The notes under the pieces are model-generated. The model was not told the origin of the DNA. It saw only the letters and a program-made list of their open reading frames with translations, and made no database searches. Position numbers and translations under genes: made by a program. From Paenibacillus sp. LHD-117 (GTDB taxonomy: Bacteria; Bacillota; Bacilli; Paenibacillales; Paenibacillaceae), in the NCBI RefSeq assembly GCF_030929555.1, contig NZ_JAVFVT010000015.1:1-64000 (forward strand): a stretch of 64,000 nucleotides of DNA, read 5' to 3'. Within the stretch, counting starts at the first letter, position 1, and every line of letters starts with the position of its first letter. Below are positions 1 to 8,886 of this stretch, piece after piece.

Positions 1-36
1 CGTATACTGTTGAAACGTTTGTCCCTTTTTAGCCAT
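1..36 (-). CDS. IS3-type transposase OrfA, 5' end only
   Basis: Twelve codons run off the window edge and read MAKKGQTFQQYT. This matches the usual N-terminus of IS3-family OrfA helix-turn-helix proteins. A strong GGAGGGG ribosome binding site lies 8 bases upstream of the ATG. The rest of the element lies outside the window, so completeness cannot be judged. Confidence 0.6.
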   Translation of the reverse strand, partial: MAKKGQTFQQYT

Positions 37-107
37 ACAAAAATCCCCTCCAAGTTCACTCGTTCCTTATGATAACATAAGGTTTTTTTCAGAGTGTCTA
101 CTTAAAG
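37..107 (-). mobile_element. Probable end of an IS3-family element
   Basis: Upstream of the OrfA start the minus strand carries a motif reading AAGTAGACACTCTG at about 92-105, followed by a run of A. It resembles the terminal repeats of IS3-family elements (IS150-like groups), which carry a TAGACAC-type end close to orfA. The exact outer boundary is inferred, because the other end is not in the window. Confidence 0.4.
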
Positions 108-174
108 GGGATAATATCAATTGGCAGCCTTTTTCTTTATGCACGGCGCGGTTCCGCCAAAAGGAGCAATCGGC

Positions 175-657
175 TTATTTCGCCGCCGCTTGCATTTCTC
201 TCGTCGGTCCGAGCACGCCCGGCACCGGCAAGCCGGCCTGGCGAAGCAGCACCGTCATTTGGCCGCGATGATGCGTCTGATGGTCGACCAATAGGCGAAG
301 GAACTTCCCGCGAGGCGTCTTGCCCATGAACCCGTCGATTTCTTCCGCAAGCTTGTCCTCCGTTAACGTCTTGATCTCGTTCTGATAAGCTTCGTTGATC
401 GCTTCGTACTTCGCCACGATCTCCGCCATGTTGTTCGGCCTGGCCGAGCCGCGTTCAATAGCCGGAACGGACAGCCCGACCACGCGGCCGAACGATCCCG
501 CCGATGCTACCAAATGCCAGGCAAGCCAGCCCAGCGAGCTGTGGCCTTCCACGATCGCCACATCCATCTTCTCGTCCGTAATGGATTTCATGACGGACAA
601 AGTACCCGCCGCCGACGCTGCCCAATCTTCCAAAAAGTCTTCTGGTTTACGATACAT
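175..657 (-). CDS. DinB family protein
   Basis: A 160-residue protein of the DinB/YfiT four-helix family. Members are putative metal-dependent hydrolases or thiol transferases, often stress-linked, with unknown substrates. The metal-ligand histidines are visible: one in the SLGWLAWHLVAS segment (about residue 48) and the pair in LLVDHQTHHRGQM (about residues 125-130). The length is normal for the family. The ATG is preceded by a good GGGAGG site. It is monocistronic as far as can be seen, with an IS edge downstream. The specific function is unknown. Confidence 0.85.
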   Translation of the reverse strand: MYRKPEDFLEDWAASAAGTLSVMKSITDEKMDVAIVEGHSSLGWLAWHLVASAGSFGRVVGLSVPAIERGSARPNNMAEIVAKYEAINEAYQNEIKTLTEDKLAEEIDGFMGKTPRGKFLRLLVDHQTHHRGQMTVLLRQAGLPVPGVLGPTREMQAAAK

Positions 658-717
658 GCGTTAGTCAGCCTCCCAATATCAGTTTCGGTTCTATTGTAAT
701 ATGGTCCTGGCGTGAAT

Positions 718-1275
718 TCAAATATGCCGATGGACCGAATGAGGTTCGTAATCGCTTAATTTCCCTTCGTAAATGAGGCGCAGACGATCGTTCCGGCGAA
801 AGTCGTCCGGTGTGACCAGCGCGGGCAGCTTGTTCCATAATCGGATGCCCGAACGCTGCAATACTTCCGCGACGAATTGCGAACAAAAGTAGGAGTTGCT
901 GAACTCGACCGGTTCTTTGAGGGCGACGCCGATCACGCCCAGCAGGTTGTATAGCAATTTTTTGCGCCTTCGGATAAAAAAACGCAACACCCGCGTCATC
1001 TTCTCGACCTCCCGTTCGGATAAGGCAAGCTCGTAAATGACGCAAGTCGTATTCGGATATTTGCTGAAGGTGCCCGTCTTGATATCTTCTTTGACGAATC
1101 CGCCGTCGAACGGGTTGTTCGGATGTTTCCTCCCGAAGCTGTACAGCTCCGACAGCTCACGGTCGAACGATATGGAAGCATGATTATACGGCGCTCTTGT
1201 ATAGCTTTGAATAACCTTCGTAAAAAACGTTCCGGTATTCGTCAGCAAAATAAAAACGGATCGATCGAGTGCCAT
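718..1275 (-). CDS. Papain-like (YaeF/YiiX-type) amidase family protein
   Basis: A 185-residue protein with the permuted NlpC/P60 (papain-like) pattern. A histidine lies early in NHASIS (about residue 32) and the putative nucleophilic cysteine late in SYFCSQFVAEVL (about residue 130). Known relatives hydrolyse amide or ester bonds of peptidoglycan- or lipid-like substrates. No signal peptide is seen, and a basic stretch (FIRRRKKLLY, near residue 100) may contact membranes. AAGGGG lies 10 bases before the ATG. It is divergent from the CdsA-like gene. The substrate cannot be inferred. Confidence 0.7.
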   Translation of the reverse strand: MALDRSVFILLTNTGTFFTKVIQSYTRAPYNHASISFDRELSELYSFGRKHPNNPFDGGFVKEDIKTGTFSKYPNTTCVIYELALSEREVEKMTRVLRFFIRRRKKLLYNLLGVIGVALKEPVEFSNSYFCSQFVAEVLQRSGIRLWNKLPALVTPDDFRRNDRLRLIYEGKLSDYEPHSVHRHI

Positions 1276-1372
1276 TTACAAAATTCCCCTTATCAAATAG
1301 TCGCTATTCCCTCATAATAACATAGTGACTCTTTGAAGCAACGATAACTCGAGGCAAGTTGGTGATTTCCGC

Positions 1373-2287
1373 ATGAGCCGTTCGTTAATGGCGCTAATTG
1401 TAATTTTCGCGGTTTTATCCGCCGTTCATTTGATTTATGCATGGGTCGACCGGATGCAGTCCCGCAAAGACCACGCGGTCATCGGCGTCCGCATCAAAAC
1501 CTGGTGGGGCATGTTTTTCGTTTTTTGTTTGGCCACCTTCTTTAACCCGGTCGTTTCCTTATTATCCTTAATGGCGCTGACCTTCTTCTCGCTAAAAGAA
1601 TATTTTGCCATGATCAAGACGAGAAAAGCGGACCGAAGGCTGTTTCTGTGGGCGTACTTGTCGATCCCCGTGCAATTTTATTGGATTTACATCGAATGGT
1701 ACGGGATGTTTATCGTGTTTATTCCGGTCTACGTCTTCTTGCTCCTTCCGCTGCCGCGATTGATCAATAAAGGCACCGCCGGCTTTCTTCGCAGCGTGAG
1801 CTCTACGCAGTGGGGTCTCATGCTGATGGTGTTCGGGCTTAGCCATCTCGCGTATTTTCAATTTGCGACGCCGGAATACGGGGCGGGCATCGTCCTGTTT
1901 CTCGTTTTGCTGACGCAAATCAACGATGTGGTGCATTATGGGGTTTCCCTCTACATGGGCAAGCGCAAAGTGATTCCTACCGCCAATCCGCTCATCACTT
2001 GGGAAGGATTTGCATGCGGATTTATCGTCACGACCGGCGTTTCATATCTCATTTACCCATACCTAACGCCGCTGGACCCGTTATTCGGCTTCTTATCCGG
2101 CATGTTGATCAGCTTCAGCGGATTTTTCGGCAGCTTGACCGTATCCGTGTTGAAACGGGACTTGCTGCTCGGCGACGACGATAAGTTCGATGCTTCGAAA
2201 ACGAGTTATTTGAGCCGGGTTGACAGCTTAACCTACACATCGCCGGTCTTTTTCCACGTCATCCGTTATTTTTTCGATTTTATGTAA
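1373..2287 (+). CDS. CdsA-like phosphatidate cytidylyltransferase family membrane protein
   Basis: A 304-residue protein with about eight hydrophobic segments. CdsA enzymes make CDP-diacylglycerol from phosphatidic acid and CTP. The C-terminal signature region is recognisable from SVLKRDLLLGDD through SRVDSLTYTSPVFFH (about residues 262-297). The usual glycine-rich GGxxDRxDS core is altered here to SYLSRVDSL, so catalytic competence is uncertain. Relatives of the YnbB type usually sit beside an acyltransferase, and none is present here. Translation starts at the ATG at 1373 with only a weak purine-rich site. Confidence 0.75.
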   Translation: MSRSLMALIVIFAVLSAVHLIYAWVDRMQSRKDHAVIGVRIKTWWGMFFVFCLATFFNPVVSLLSLMALTFFSLKEYFAMIKTRKADRRLFLWAYLSIPVQFYWIYIEWYGMFIVFIPVYVFLLLPLPRLINKGTAGFLRSVSSTQWGLMLMVFGLSHLAYFQFATPEYGAGIVLFLVLLTQINDVVHYGVSLYMGKRKVIPTANPLITWEGFACGFIVTTGVSYLIYPYLTPLDPLFGFLSGMLISFSGFFGSLTVSVLKRDLLLGDDDKFDASKTSYLSRVDSLTYTSPVFFHVIRYFFDFM

Positions 2288-2366
2288 CCGCGCAACCTTT
2301 ATTTCCTATCCGCCGTTTGAGAGTACGCAGCAGCAAACAACTACTCCGGTTAGGCAGGTGTAACGT

Positions 2367-3485
2367 ATGATGAAGAACAATCGAAAAAAGGTAGCGGCGA
2401 TGATCGCCGCCATGACAATGACGGCGGCTCTGCCGGCAACGCTGGCGTTCGGCGCGGACCATGTTTTGCCGTCCGTGCAATTTCAGATCGGCAGCTTATC
2501 CGCCGTGGACAATGACGGGACGATCGCGCTGAAGCAGGCACCCTATATCGAACAAGGCGTGGCGATGGTACCCGCCAGGGCATTCGCGGAAGGATTGGAC
2601 GCCAAGTTAACTTGGGACCCGATCGAGAGAACCGTTCATATGGAGCGCAGCGGCTTAACGGTCCTCCTCACGGTCGGCGAAAACTCGGTGACGGGCACGT
2701 ACGTGAAAAACGTCAAGCTGCCTGCGAAGGTCGTCATCAAGCAAGGACAAGCGTTTATCCCCGCGAAGAGCGTGGCCGATCTGCTCGGCGCAAGCACGAC
2801 CTGGGAACAAGCGTCCCGGAAGGTCATGATTCAAGCGAAAGGCGAATCGGTCTCGCATACGTTCAAATTCGATCAGGGCCAAGACGGCTGGGAGGGCGGA
2901 TTCGCCGATCTTCCGGTCGCTTACAATCCGGACATCTACAATCTTTCGTTCGATAGAGAATTAATCAAGCTTGAAGATAATTCGACCAATTACGGGTTAA
3001 AATTAAACGGTATGAACCGCAGCGACGATCTCTTCATGTTCGCGGCCAAGAAGATTAGCGGCCTCGCGCCGAATACGACGTACGACGCTTCGCTTGCCTT
3101 CAAGCTGTATACCGATCAAGCCGGCGGCATGGTCGGCGTGGGCGGCGCTCTGGGCGAAGCGGTGCACATCAAAGCCGGCTTCGTCGCAACGAAACCGGAG
3201 GTTGTCCGTCTCGACCACGTTCACGAAGTAGAACCCTTCTATATCCTAAACGCGGACAAAGGCAATCAGGCAACCGAAGGCGCCGATCTCAAGATCGTCG
3301 GCAACATGGTCAAGCCGGACGATACAGTCGAAGGATTCCAGTCCAAAACGATGAACCATCAAGCCACATTAAAGTCGAACGCAGCGGGCGAGCTGTTCGT
3401 TATCATCGGCAGCGACTCCGGCTACGAAGGATTGACGACTTGGTATCTGGACGACGTGCAGGTTGATTTGGTGCCGAAAGGTTAA
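2367..3485 (+). CDS. Secreted protein with copper amine oxidase-type stalk domain
   Basis: A 372-residue exported protein. An N-terminal signal peptide (MMKNNRKK, then a hydrophobic stretch ending near ALAFGA) is followed by a stalk domain of the copper amine oxidase N-terminal type (about residues 45-155), with repeated VPARAFAEGL and IPAKSVADLLG motifs. In Paenibacillus such domains anchor many exoproteins to the cell envelope. Residues 160-372 look like a beta-sandwich resembling a carbohydrate-binding module (DGWEGGFADLP near the start, WYLDDVQVDLV at the end). No catalytic motif was found, so adhesion or binding is likely. Confidence 0.75.
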   Translation: MMKNNRKKVAAMIAAMTMTAALPATLAFGADHVLPSVQFQIGSLSAVDNDGTIALKQAPYIEQGVAMVPARAFAEGLDAKLTWDPIERTVHMERSGLTVLLTVGENSVTGTYVKNVKLPAKVVIKQGQAFIPAKSVADLLGASTTWEQASRKVMIQAKGESVSHTFKFDQGQDGWEGGFADLPVAYNPDIYNLSFDRELIKLEDNSTNYGLKLNGMNRSDDLFMFAAKKISGLAPNTTYDASLAFKLYTDQAGGMVGVGGALGEAVHIKAGFVATKPEVVRLDHVHEVEPFYILNADKGNQATEGADLKIVGNMVKPDDTVEGFQSKTMNHQATLKSNAAGELFVIIGSDSGYEGLTTWYLDDVQVDLVPKG

Positions 3486-3592
3486 TCGCGCCCCGCTTGC
3501 TTGTATTTCGTTCCCAACTCCACTAAACTGAACGTATGTTCCTGCCCGCGCATACATGGCGCGCAGGATGCCAAAACGAGGAGTGAACGGAA

Positions 3593-4000
3593 TTGTTCTT
3601 GCATTTTATCGTGGAACGCGAGCATAAAGAAGCGTTCCTTGCGCTTGCGCATCGGATCGCCAAATCGGACGGATTCGTGAACCGGAACGAACTCAATTAT
3701 CTTCAAGGCTGGATGCTCGAGCTCGGGCTGAACGACTGGGAGCCAAACTCGGAATCGAACCTGACGACCGCCGAATTGGTCGGCAACCTGCAGGACGAGC
3801 GGATCAAACGGATTTTCCTTGCCGAGATGCTGCTGCTGATCTTCGCGGACGGCAACTACAACGACGAGGAGAAACGAATCGCCGGCGAGATGCAAAAGCT
3901 GTTCGGCTACGACGAAGAAACCTTCAATACGTTCAGAGCATGGGTCGAACAAATGAACAAGCTGAAGGTCGAGGGCATGAAGCTGATTCTTGGCGTGTAA
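3593..4000 (+). CDS. TerB family tellurite resistance-like protein
   Basis: A 135-residue cytoplasmic helical protein. The segments LALAHRIAKSDGFVNRNEL and LLLIFADGNYNDEEKRIAGEM are the paired acidic helices typical of TerB domains. These domains occur in tellurite-resistance and general stress proteins and bind metal. No other ter genes are nearby. The start is TTG at 3593, chosen because GAGGAG lies about 10 bases upstream and no ATG fits. It shares a terminator with the convergent TetR gene. Confidence 0.7.
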   Translation: MFLHFIVEREHKEAFLALAHRIAKSDGFVNRNELNYLQGWMLELGLNDWEPNSESNLTTAELVGNLQDERIKRIFLAEMLLLIFADGNYNDEEKRIAGEMQKLFGYDEETFNTFRAWVEQMNKLKVEGMKLILGV

Positions 4001-4017
4001 GACGGGTTCGAAAAAGA

Positions 4018-4060
4018 GCGGCAGCCCCGGACGGGTTCAACGAACGTCCGGGGCTGCCGC
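4018..4060. terminator. Bidirectional intrinsic terminator between terB-like and tetR genes
   Basis: A perfect 16-bp GC-rich stem (4018-4033 with 4045-4060) is preceded by an A-rich tract and followed by TTCTT. It sits between convergent genes and can serve both. Confidence 0.85.
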
Positions 4061-4063
4061 TTC

Positions 4064-4666
4064 TTATTCATCGAAACGATGCGGATGCCTCCTTAGCAAC
4101 GAGAATTGTTCGGCCATATATCGCGGCGTGTAGGGCATGTCATGGCGAAGCCAGGCCACGATCGTGCCAATCAGCGCCGAAGAGCTGTACCAGATGGCAA
4201 TGTCCTTTTGGATTCCCGCCTTGGACAAGTTGGATTCGCTCCCCCTTCTGTCCACGATAACCGTAATCAATTCCTTCAACAGCTTCAGCAGCCGATCCGT
4301 AAAAACCGGCGTTCGCTTCGAGGCGAGTACAACCTTATAAAACGCGGCATGACTGGCGATATGTTCGAGCAGGTTCAGCAATATCGTCCCGTCCATGTCC
4401 CCTTCGTCGTCCGAACTCGCGGTCGACGGTTTCTCCAAGATCGCTTCGATCTCCTGAATCATGTCATCCGCCATCTTCTCCATCATGTCCGGAATGTCGC
4501 GATAATGCAAATAGAAGGTCACGCGGTTAATAGTGGCCCGCTCCGCGATCCGATTGACGGACAGCTTCTCGATATCCATCTCCTGCAGCAGCTCCACAAA
4601 GGCATCCCGAATCAGCTGGCGTGTCCGGACGACGCGCGGATCCGTGTTCGTTTTTTTCTCGTCCAT
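4064..4666 (-). CDS. TetR/AcrR family transcriptional regulator
   Basis: A 200-residue repressor-type protein. The N-terminal helix-turn-helix (about residues 15-60) contains RTRQLIRDAFVELLQEMDIEKLSVNRIAERATINRV broken over adjacent helices, and YLHYRDIPDMM follows. The C-terminal part is the ligand-sensing domain common in Bacillota TetR proteins. It is divergent from the DHA2 efflux gene at 4903, which it probably controls through the palindrome at 4846-4859. The ligand is unknown. Confidence 0.85.
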   Translation of the reverse strand: MDEKKTNTDPRVVRTRQLIRDAFVELLQEMDIEKLSVNRIAERATINRVTFYLHYRDIPDMMEKMADDMIQEIEAILEKPSTASSDDEGDMDGTILLNLLEHIASHAAFYKVVLASKRTPVFTDRLLKLLKELITVIVDRRGSESNLSKAGIQKDIAIWYSSSALIGTIVAWLRHDMPYTPRYMAEQFSLLRRHPHRFDE

Positions 4667-4793
4667 GGCGATCCTGTCCTTCCCAACATTTAATTACACT
4701 ACAATGTGGTTCCCTATCGTTTATTATTTCTCAAGTCATTTACAGATTTGCGCCGTTTGTTAATTAACCTACACTTCCCCCTGAATCTGTCGA

Positions 4794-4859
4794 TTGAAAT
4801 AACGGAACGTCAAGGTCTATAATCTAATTTATACAATGTTAACTATACAACATGTTGTA
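4794..4859 (+). promoter_or_regulatory. Promoter and candidate TetR operator for the efflux gene
   Basis: A -35 box TTGAAA (4794-4799), an 18-bp spacer and a perfect -10 box TATAAT (4818-4823) face the MFS gene. A perfect 14-bp palindrome TACAACATGTTGTA lies at 4846-4859, just downstream of the expected transcription start, where a repressor would block elongation. Assigning it to the neighbouring TetR protein is an inference. Confidence 0.6.
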
Positions 4860-4902
4860 AATTTAGTCCAAGAGAAAAAGAGAGACGAAAGGATGGAGTA
4901 AG

Positions 4903-6393
4903 GTGAGCAACAAGAGAGAAACGAACGAAGCGGCTATCAAGAAAGGCCCTATCCTGTTCGTTATGATTTTAGGGGCCTTCCTGGCTACGTTGAACCAAAC
5001 GATCATGAGCGTGGCCACGCCGGAATTGATGACCGACTTCGATATTTCGGCCGCAACCGCGCAATGGCTGACCACGGGTTACTTGCTCGTGAACGGGGTA
5101 TTAATCCCCATCACGGCCTATTTCATGCAGCGATTCACGACCCGGCAGCTGTTCCAAACGTCCATGCTCATTTTCCTTGTCGGTACGGTCGTATCCGCTT
5201 TGGCGCCCGGCTTCGAAGTGCTGCTGGCGGGACGAATGATACAAGCGGCGGGCGCGGGCATCATCATGCCGCTGCTCATGAACGTCATTCTGACGTTGTT
5301 CCCTAAGGAGAAGAGAGGCGCCGCCATGGGCATGGTCGGTTTCGCTATTATTTTCGCCCCCGCCATCGGACCTACGACGGCCGGCTACATTCTGGAGCAT
5401 TCCTCGTGGGAAACGATGTTTTATGGCATGATCCCTCTCGCCGTCATCGTGATCGCGTGTGGGTACTATTACTTGAGGAACGTATCGGAGCAGGTATCCA
5501 CTCGCCTCGATGTGCTGAGCGTCGTTCTGTCCACGGTCGGCTTCGGCGGGATGCTTTTCGGCTTCAGCAGAGCCGGCAGCGCGGGCTGGTCGAGCACGGA
5601 GGTCATCGTCACGATCGCTATCGGACTCGTGGCTCTTGCATTGTTCGTCTGGAGACAGTTGGTCTCCAAGATTCCGCTGCTGGATTTGCGCGCGTTCAAA
5701 TATAACATGTTTTCATTGACGAGCGTCATCGGCATTGCCGTCACGATGGTTATGTATGCCGACATGATGCTGCTGCCGCTCTACCTTCAGAGCGCGCGCG
5801 GATACACCGCCCTGGAATCCGGTTTGCTGCTTCTTCCGGGCGCGCTCGTCATGGGCTTCCTGATGCCGATCACCGGCAAGCTGTTCGACCGGTTCGGCGC
5901 GAAGTGGCTGTCCGTCATCGGCCTTGTCATTACAATCGCGACGACCATTGGCTTTATCAATCTAACGGACTCGACCAGCTACTCCTACCTGGTGCTCATG
6001 TCCACGGGCCGCCGCATCGGCATGGCCTTGCTGCTCATGCCGATCCAAACCGCGGGCCTCAATCAGCTGCCGAGAAGCCTGAACGCGCATGGCACGGCCA
6101 TCTCCAATACCGTGAGGCAAGTTGCCGGCGCCGTCGGCACGGCCCTGCTCGTCACCATCATGACGGACCGCACGAAGACGCATGCTCAAGATATGGTAAC
6201 TTCGGGCGCAGCGGAGGGCTTCTCCAAAGAGCATTTAATCATGGAGTCGACCATTCAGGGCATCAACGACGCTTACGTTGTCATCATCGGCATTGGCGTC
6301 ATCGGCCTGCTGCTTTCCTTCTTCATCAAACGAAACGTGCCGACAACCACGGAAGAGTCCGGCGTACCGCTTAAGAAAGCAGAAGCGCACTAA
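4903..6393 (+). CDS. MFS multidrug efflux transporter, DHA2 (EmrB/LmrB-like)
   Basis: A 496-residue, 14-helix proton-driven drug exporter. The first helix contains FLATLNQTIMSVATPELM, typical of the DHA2 family, and the motif-C-like segment IIFAPAIGPTTAGYIL lies near residue 155. The start is GTG at 4903 preceded by GGAGTAAG. It is divergent from a TetR gene, the usual arrangement for inducible efflux. The substrate is not predictable. A terminator follows at 6420-6460. Confidence 0.88.
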   Translation: MSNKRETNEAAIKKGPILFVMILGAFLATLNQTIMSVATPELMTDFDISAATAQWLTTGYLLVNGVLIPITAYFMQRFTTRQLFQTSMLIFLVGTVVSALAPGFEVLLAGRMIQAAGAGIIMPLLMNVILTLFPKEKRGAAMGMVGFAIIFAPAIGPTTAGYILEHSSWETMFYGMIPLAVIVIACGYYYLRNVSEQVSTRLDVLSVVLSTVGFGGMLFGFSRAGSAGWSSTEVIVTIAIGLVALALFVWRQLVSKIPLLDLRAFKYNMFSLTSVIGIAVTMVMYADMMLLPLYLQSARGYTALESGLLLLPGALVMGFLMPITGKLFDRFGAKWLSVIGLVITIATTIGFINLTDSTSYSYLVLMSTGRRIGMALLLMPIQTAGLNQLPRSLNAHGTAISNTVRQVAGAVGTALLVTIMTDRTKTHAQDMVTSGAAEGFSKEHLIMESTIQGINDAYVVIIGIGVIGLLLSFFIKRNVPTTTEESGVPLKKAEAH

Positions 6394-6419
6394 TCCATCC
6401 AAAAGCATACGGAACGAAA

Positions 6420-6460
6420 AAGAGAGCCGGGTCGCAGCTTAACGCTGTCCCGGCTCTCTT
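6420..6460. terminator. Bidirectional terminator between MFS and oxidoreductase genes
   Basis: A 12-bp stem (6420-6431 with 6449-6460) is flanked by A-rich and T-rich tracts between two convergent genes. Confidence 0.8.
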
Positions 6461-6462
6461 GT

Positions 6463-7380
6463 TTATTCGATCCTTAAGACGATTTTCCCGCGGCCATGCC
6501 TGGTTTCGATCGCCCGTTGCGCATCATCCGCCCGCTCCAGCGGGAACACCTCGCGAATGTGGATGCGAAGCTTGCCTTGCGCATGAAGCTCCGCCAATTC
6601 CGCGAGGCGCGCCGCCGAACGCTCCCCGCGAACGACCCGCAGGCCCAGCTCCTCGACGAGGTCGTAGGCGAAGAAGGTGCAGACACGATTCCTGTCCTTC
6701 GCCAGCTCCGCCGCCGCCCGAAGCCCCTCGCCTCCGGCCGTATCGAAGGCGGCGTCGAGCCCGCCCGGCGCAAGCTTTCGGATCCGCTCAGCTACACCTT
6801 CCCCGTAAGTGATCGGGATAGCCCCGAGCGAACGGACATACTCGTGGTTTTTCTCGCTGGCTGTGCCGATGATGGTTCCCGCTCCCCATTCCTTGGCCAG
6901 CTGTACGGCGAATGCGCCCAGCGAACCGGCCGCGCCGTTAATCAGGACGGTGTCGCCCTGATGGATGCCGATTGCCTTCAGCGCAATGTATGCACCCTGT
7001 CCGTTGCCCGTCAATCCGCCCGCTTCTTCCCAGGACATGCTCTCGGGTTTGCTCACGATTTGATCGGCGCCGACGACGATATATTCGGCATAACTATTCA
7101 GGATCGAGAAACCTAAGACGGGATCGCCTTCGGCGAAACCGGCCACGCCTTCTCCAACCTGATCCACAATACCCGCGAATTCGTTGCCCGGAATTTGCGG
7201 AAGATTGACCTCGATTCCATATGCCGGCTTCCACCCGCCGCGCACCGCGCAGTCGAAATGCTGTACGCCTGCCGCCTTCACGCGTACCCTCACTTGACCG
7301 GGACCCGCTTGCGGATCCGGGAACTCCATCACCTTCATAACCTCTGGTCCTCCATACGAAGCAAATGCTGCAGCTTTCAT
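6463..7380 (-). CDS. NADP-dependent quinone oxidoreductase-like protein (MDR superfamily)
   Basis: A 305-residue zinc-free medium-chain reductase. The GroES-like domain (residues 1-120) contains GNEFAGIVDQVGEGV. The nucleotide-binding site is INGAAGSLGAFAVQLAKEWGA (near residue 150) followed by GTASEKN. Relatives reduce quinones or enones with NADPH. Its start codon overlaps the stop of the upstream MFS gene (7377), as ATGA, so the two are translationally coupled. Both are probably controlled by the divergent LysR regulator at 8887. Confidence 0.85.
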   Translation of the reverse strand: MKAAAFASYGGPEVMKVMEFPDPQAGPGQVRVRVKAAGVQHFDCAVRGGWKPAYGIEVNLPQIPGNEFAGIVDQVGEGVAGFAEGDPVLGFSILNSYAEYIVVGADQIVSKPESMSWEEAGGLTGNGQGAYIALKAIGIHQGDTVLINGAAGSLGAFAVQLAKEWGAGTIIGTASEKNHEYVRSLGAIPITYGEGVAERIRKLAPGGLDAAFDTAGGEGLRAAAELAKDRNRVCTFFAYDLVEELGLRVVRGERSAARLAELAELHAQGKLRIHIREVFPLERADDAQRAIETRHGRGKIVLRIE

Positions 7381-8807
7381 GCGAATGTCCCTCCATCTTT
7401 TTTATGATTTTGTTTGCCTCTGCGCTCGGCTCTGCCGAGCTGAATATAATAAATCATCAATATTCCCGCGTGCAGCAGGGCAAGCACCAAATAAATATTG
7501 CTGTAAGCGAACGCGTCCGGATGCGACTCCGCCGGATTCCAACCGAAGCTCGCGCCTCGGTCGAGCGTCGTGCTGTATAGGCTTGCGAATACCGCCCCGG
7601 ATATAAAATTCATCATCGCGAGCAGCCCCATGCCGACACCCGTTTGCTCCTTCGGCAGCGTCCTGGAAATGGTGTTGGAGAAGGCGATCATCAAAAACGA
7701 TTGCCCTACGTTACCGAGAATCAAGAAGCCGGCGATGAACCAAGGAGACAAACCTGCGAACGATGACAGCAGCGCGAAGCAGGTTAGCAACAATGAAGAT
7801 GCCGTGTAGAAGAGGAACGGATTCCCTTTGGCATCTGCCAACTTGCCCGCCTTCCTGCCAAGCAGCGCGGTCGCTGCTGAGGCCGGAACCATCGCGAAGC
7901 CCACAACCCCGGTGCCAGCCCATGCACCTGGGACAGCAGCTGCGGGCTTAAGAACGCCAGCGAGTAACCGATTCCGCTCGTCAGAAACGATAGCGCCAGC
8001 ACGAGCGAGTAGCTTTTGTGACGAAACAGCTCCAGCCGAATGAACGGGTTCGACGCAAAGCGGATTCTAGCCATAAACAGGACGAACCCGATCACGGCGC
8101 CGACAGCCGGAAGCCATGCTTCGTTCGTGATCGCAAGCAGCAGCAGCGCCGCCGTTCCGCCGAGCAGTCCGCCGCCTAACCAATCGATGCTGCCGGCTTT
8201 GCCTTGTTCATCACCCAAGTATCGGCGGAAGAATGGCAAGGCGATCAGGGCTAAGAGCGGCATGCAGAACAGCCATCTCCAATGAACGGCGCTGAGCAGC
8301 AAGGAGGCCACGATCGGGCCGATCGCGCCGCCGATCGCTAAGCCGGTCATCGCAATGCCAAGCGCCCTTCCCCGGCTTTCCACAGGAAAATAACGAACCG
8401 GGATGATACCGGCCGTTGCCGGAACGACCGCGGCCCCCACCGCCTGGAGAATGCGCCCGAGCATAACCATCCAGAACGATTGGGCCGTCAGGCCGATCAT
8501 GGATCCGAACGCAAAAAAGATCAAGCCGAACGTCAACAGGTTTTTGAGCTTATAGATGTCGGCCAGCTTCCCGTAAATGACGGTTCCAACCGCATAGATC
8601 CAAAAGATAGGCAGACGTTACCCAGCTCACTTGCGCGAAGGAAAGTCCGAAATCTGCACGGATCTCGGGCAAGACGATATTAAACATCGTCGCGCTCATC
8701 ACGGAAATGACCAGCGTAAACGCGAGAATGCGAATCAAACGTTCTCCTGCATGCCCTTTTTCTTTTGATCCCACTCCATCACCCCGCTTTCTCTTGCATA
8801 AACTCAT
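7377..8807 (-). pseudogene. MFS efflux transporter (TetL/DHA2-like) with two frameshifts
   Basis: Three overlapping reading-frame pieces together encode one transporter of about 475 residues. The N-terminal piece (8807 to about 8605) holds FNIVLPEIRADFGLSFAQVS. The middle (about 8600 to 7910) reads YAVGTVIYGKLADIYKLKNL through QLLSQVHGLA. The C-terminal piece (about 7905 to 7377) begins TGVVGFAMVPASAATALLG. The frame changes near 8600-8610, beside an A4 run, and near 7905-7915, beside a C/G-rich run. No single frame is complete, so the protein is probably not made unless these are sequencing errors. It forms an operon with the oxidoreductase at 6463. Confidence 0.75.
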
Positions 8808-8886
8808 TTTATAACCGATAATTGATAATTAAAAATACATCTTAATGCATAACATTCATTCCTTTGAGTATATAAGGAGGCCAACA

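Noticed and set aside
1373..2287. CdsA-like gene considered as a two-gene lipid module with the preceding hydrolase
   Set aside because: The hydrolase at 718-1275 is on the opposite strand and resembles papain-like amidases, not acyltransferases.
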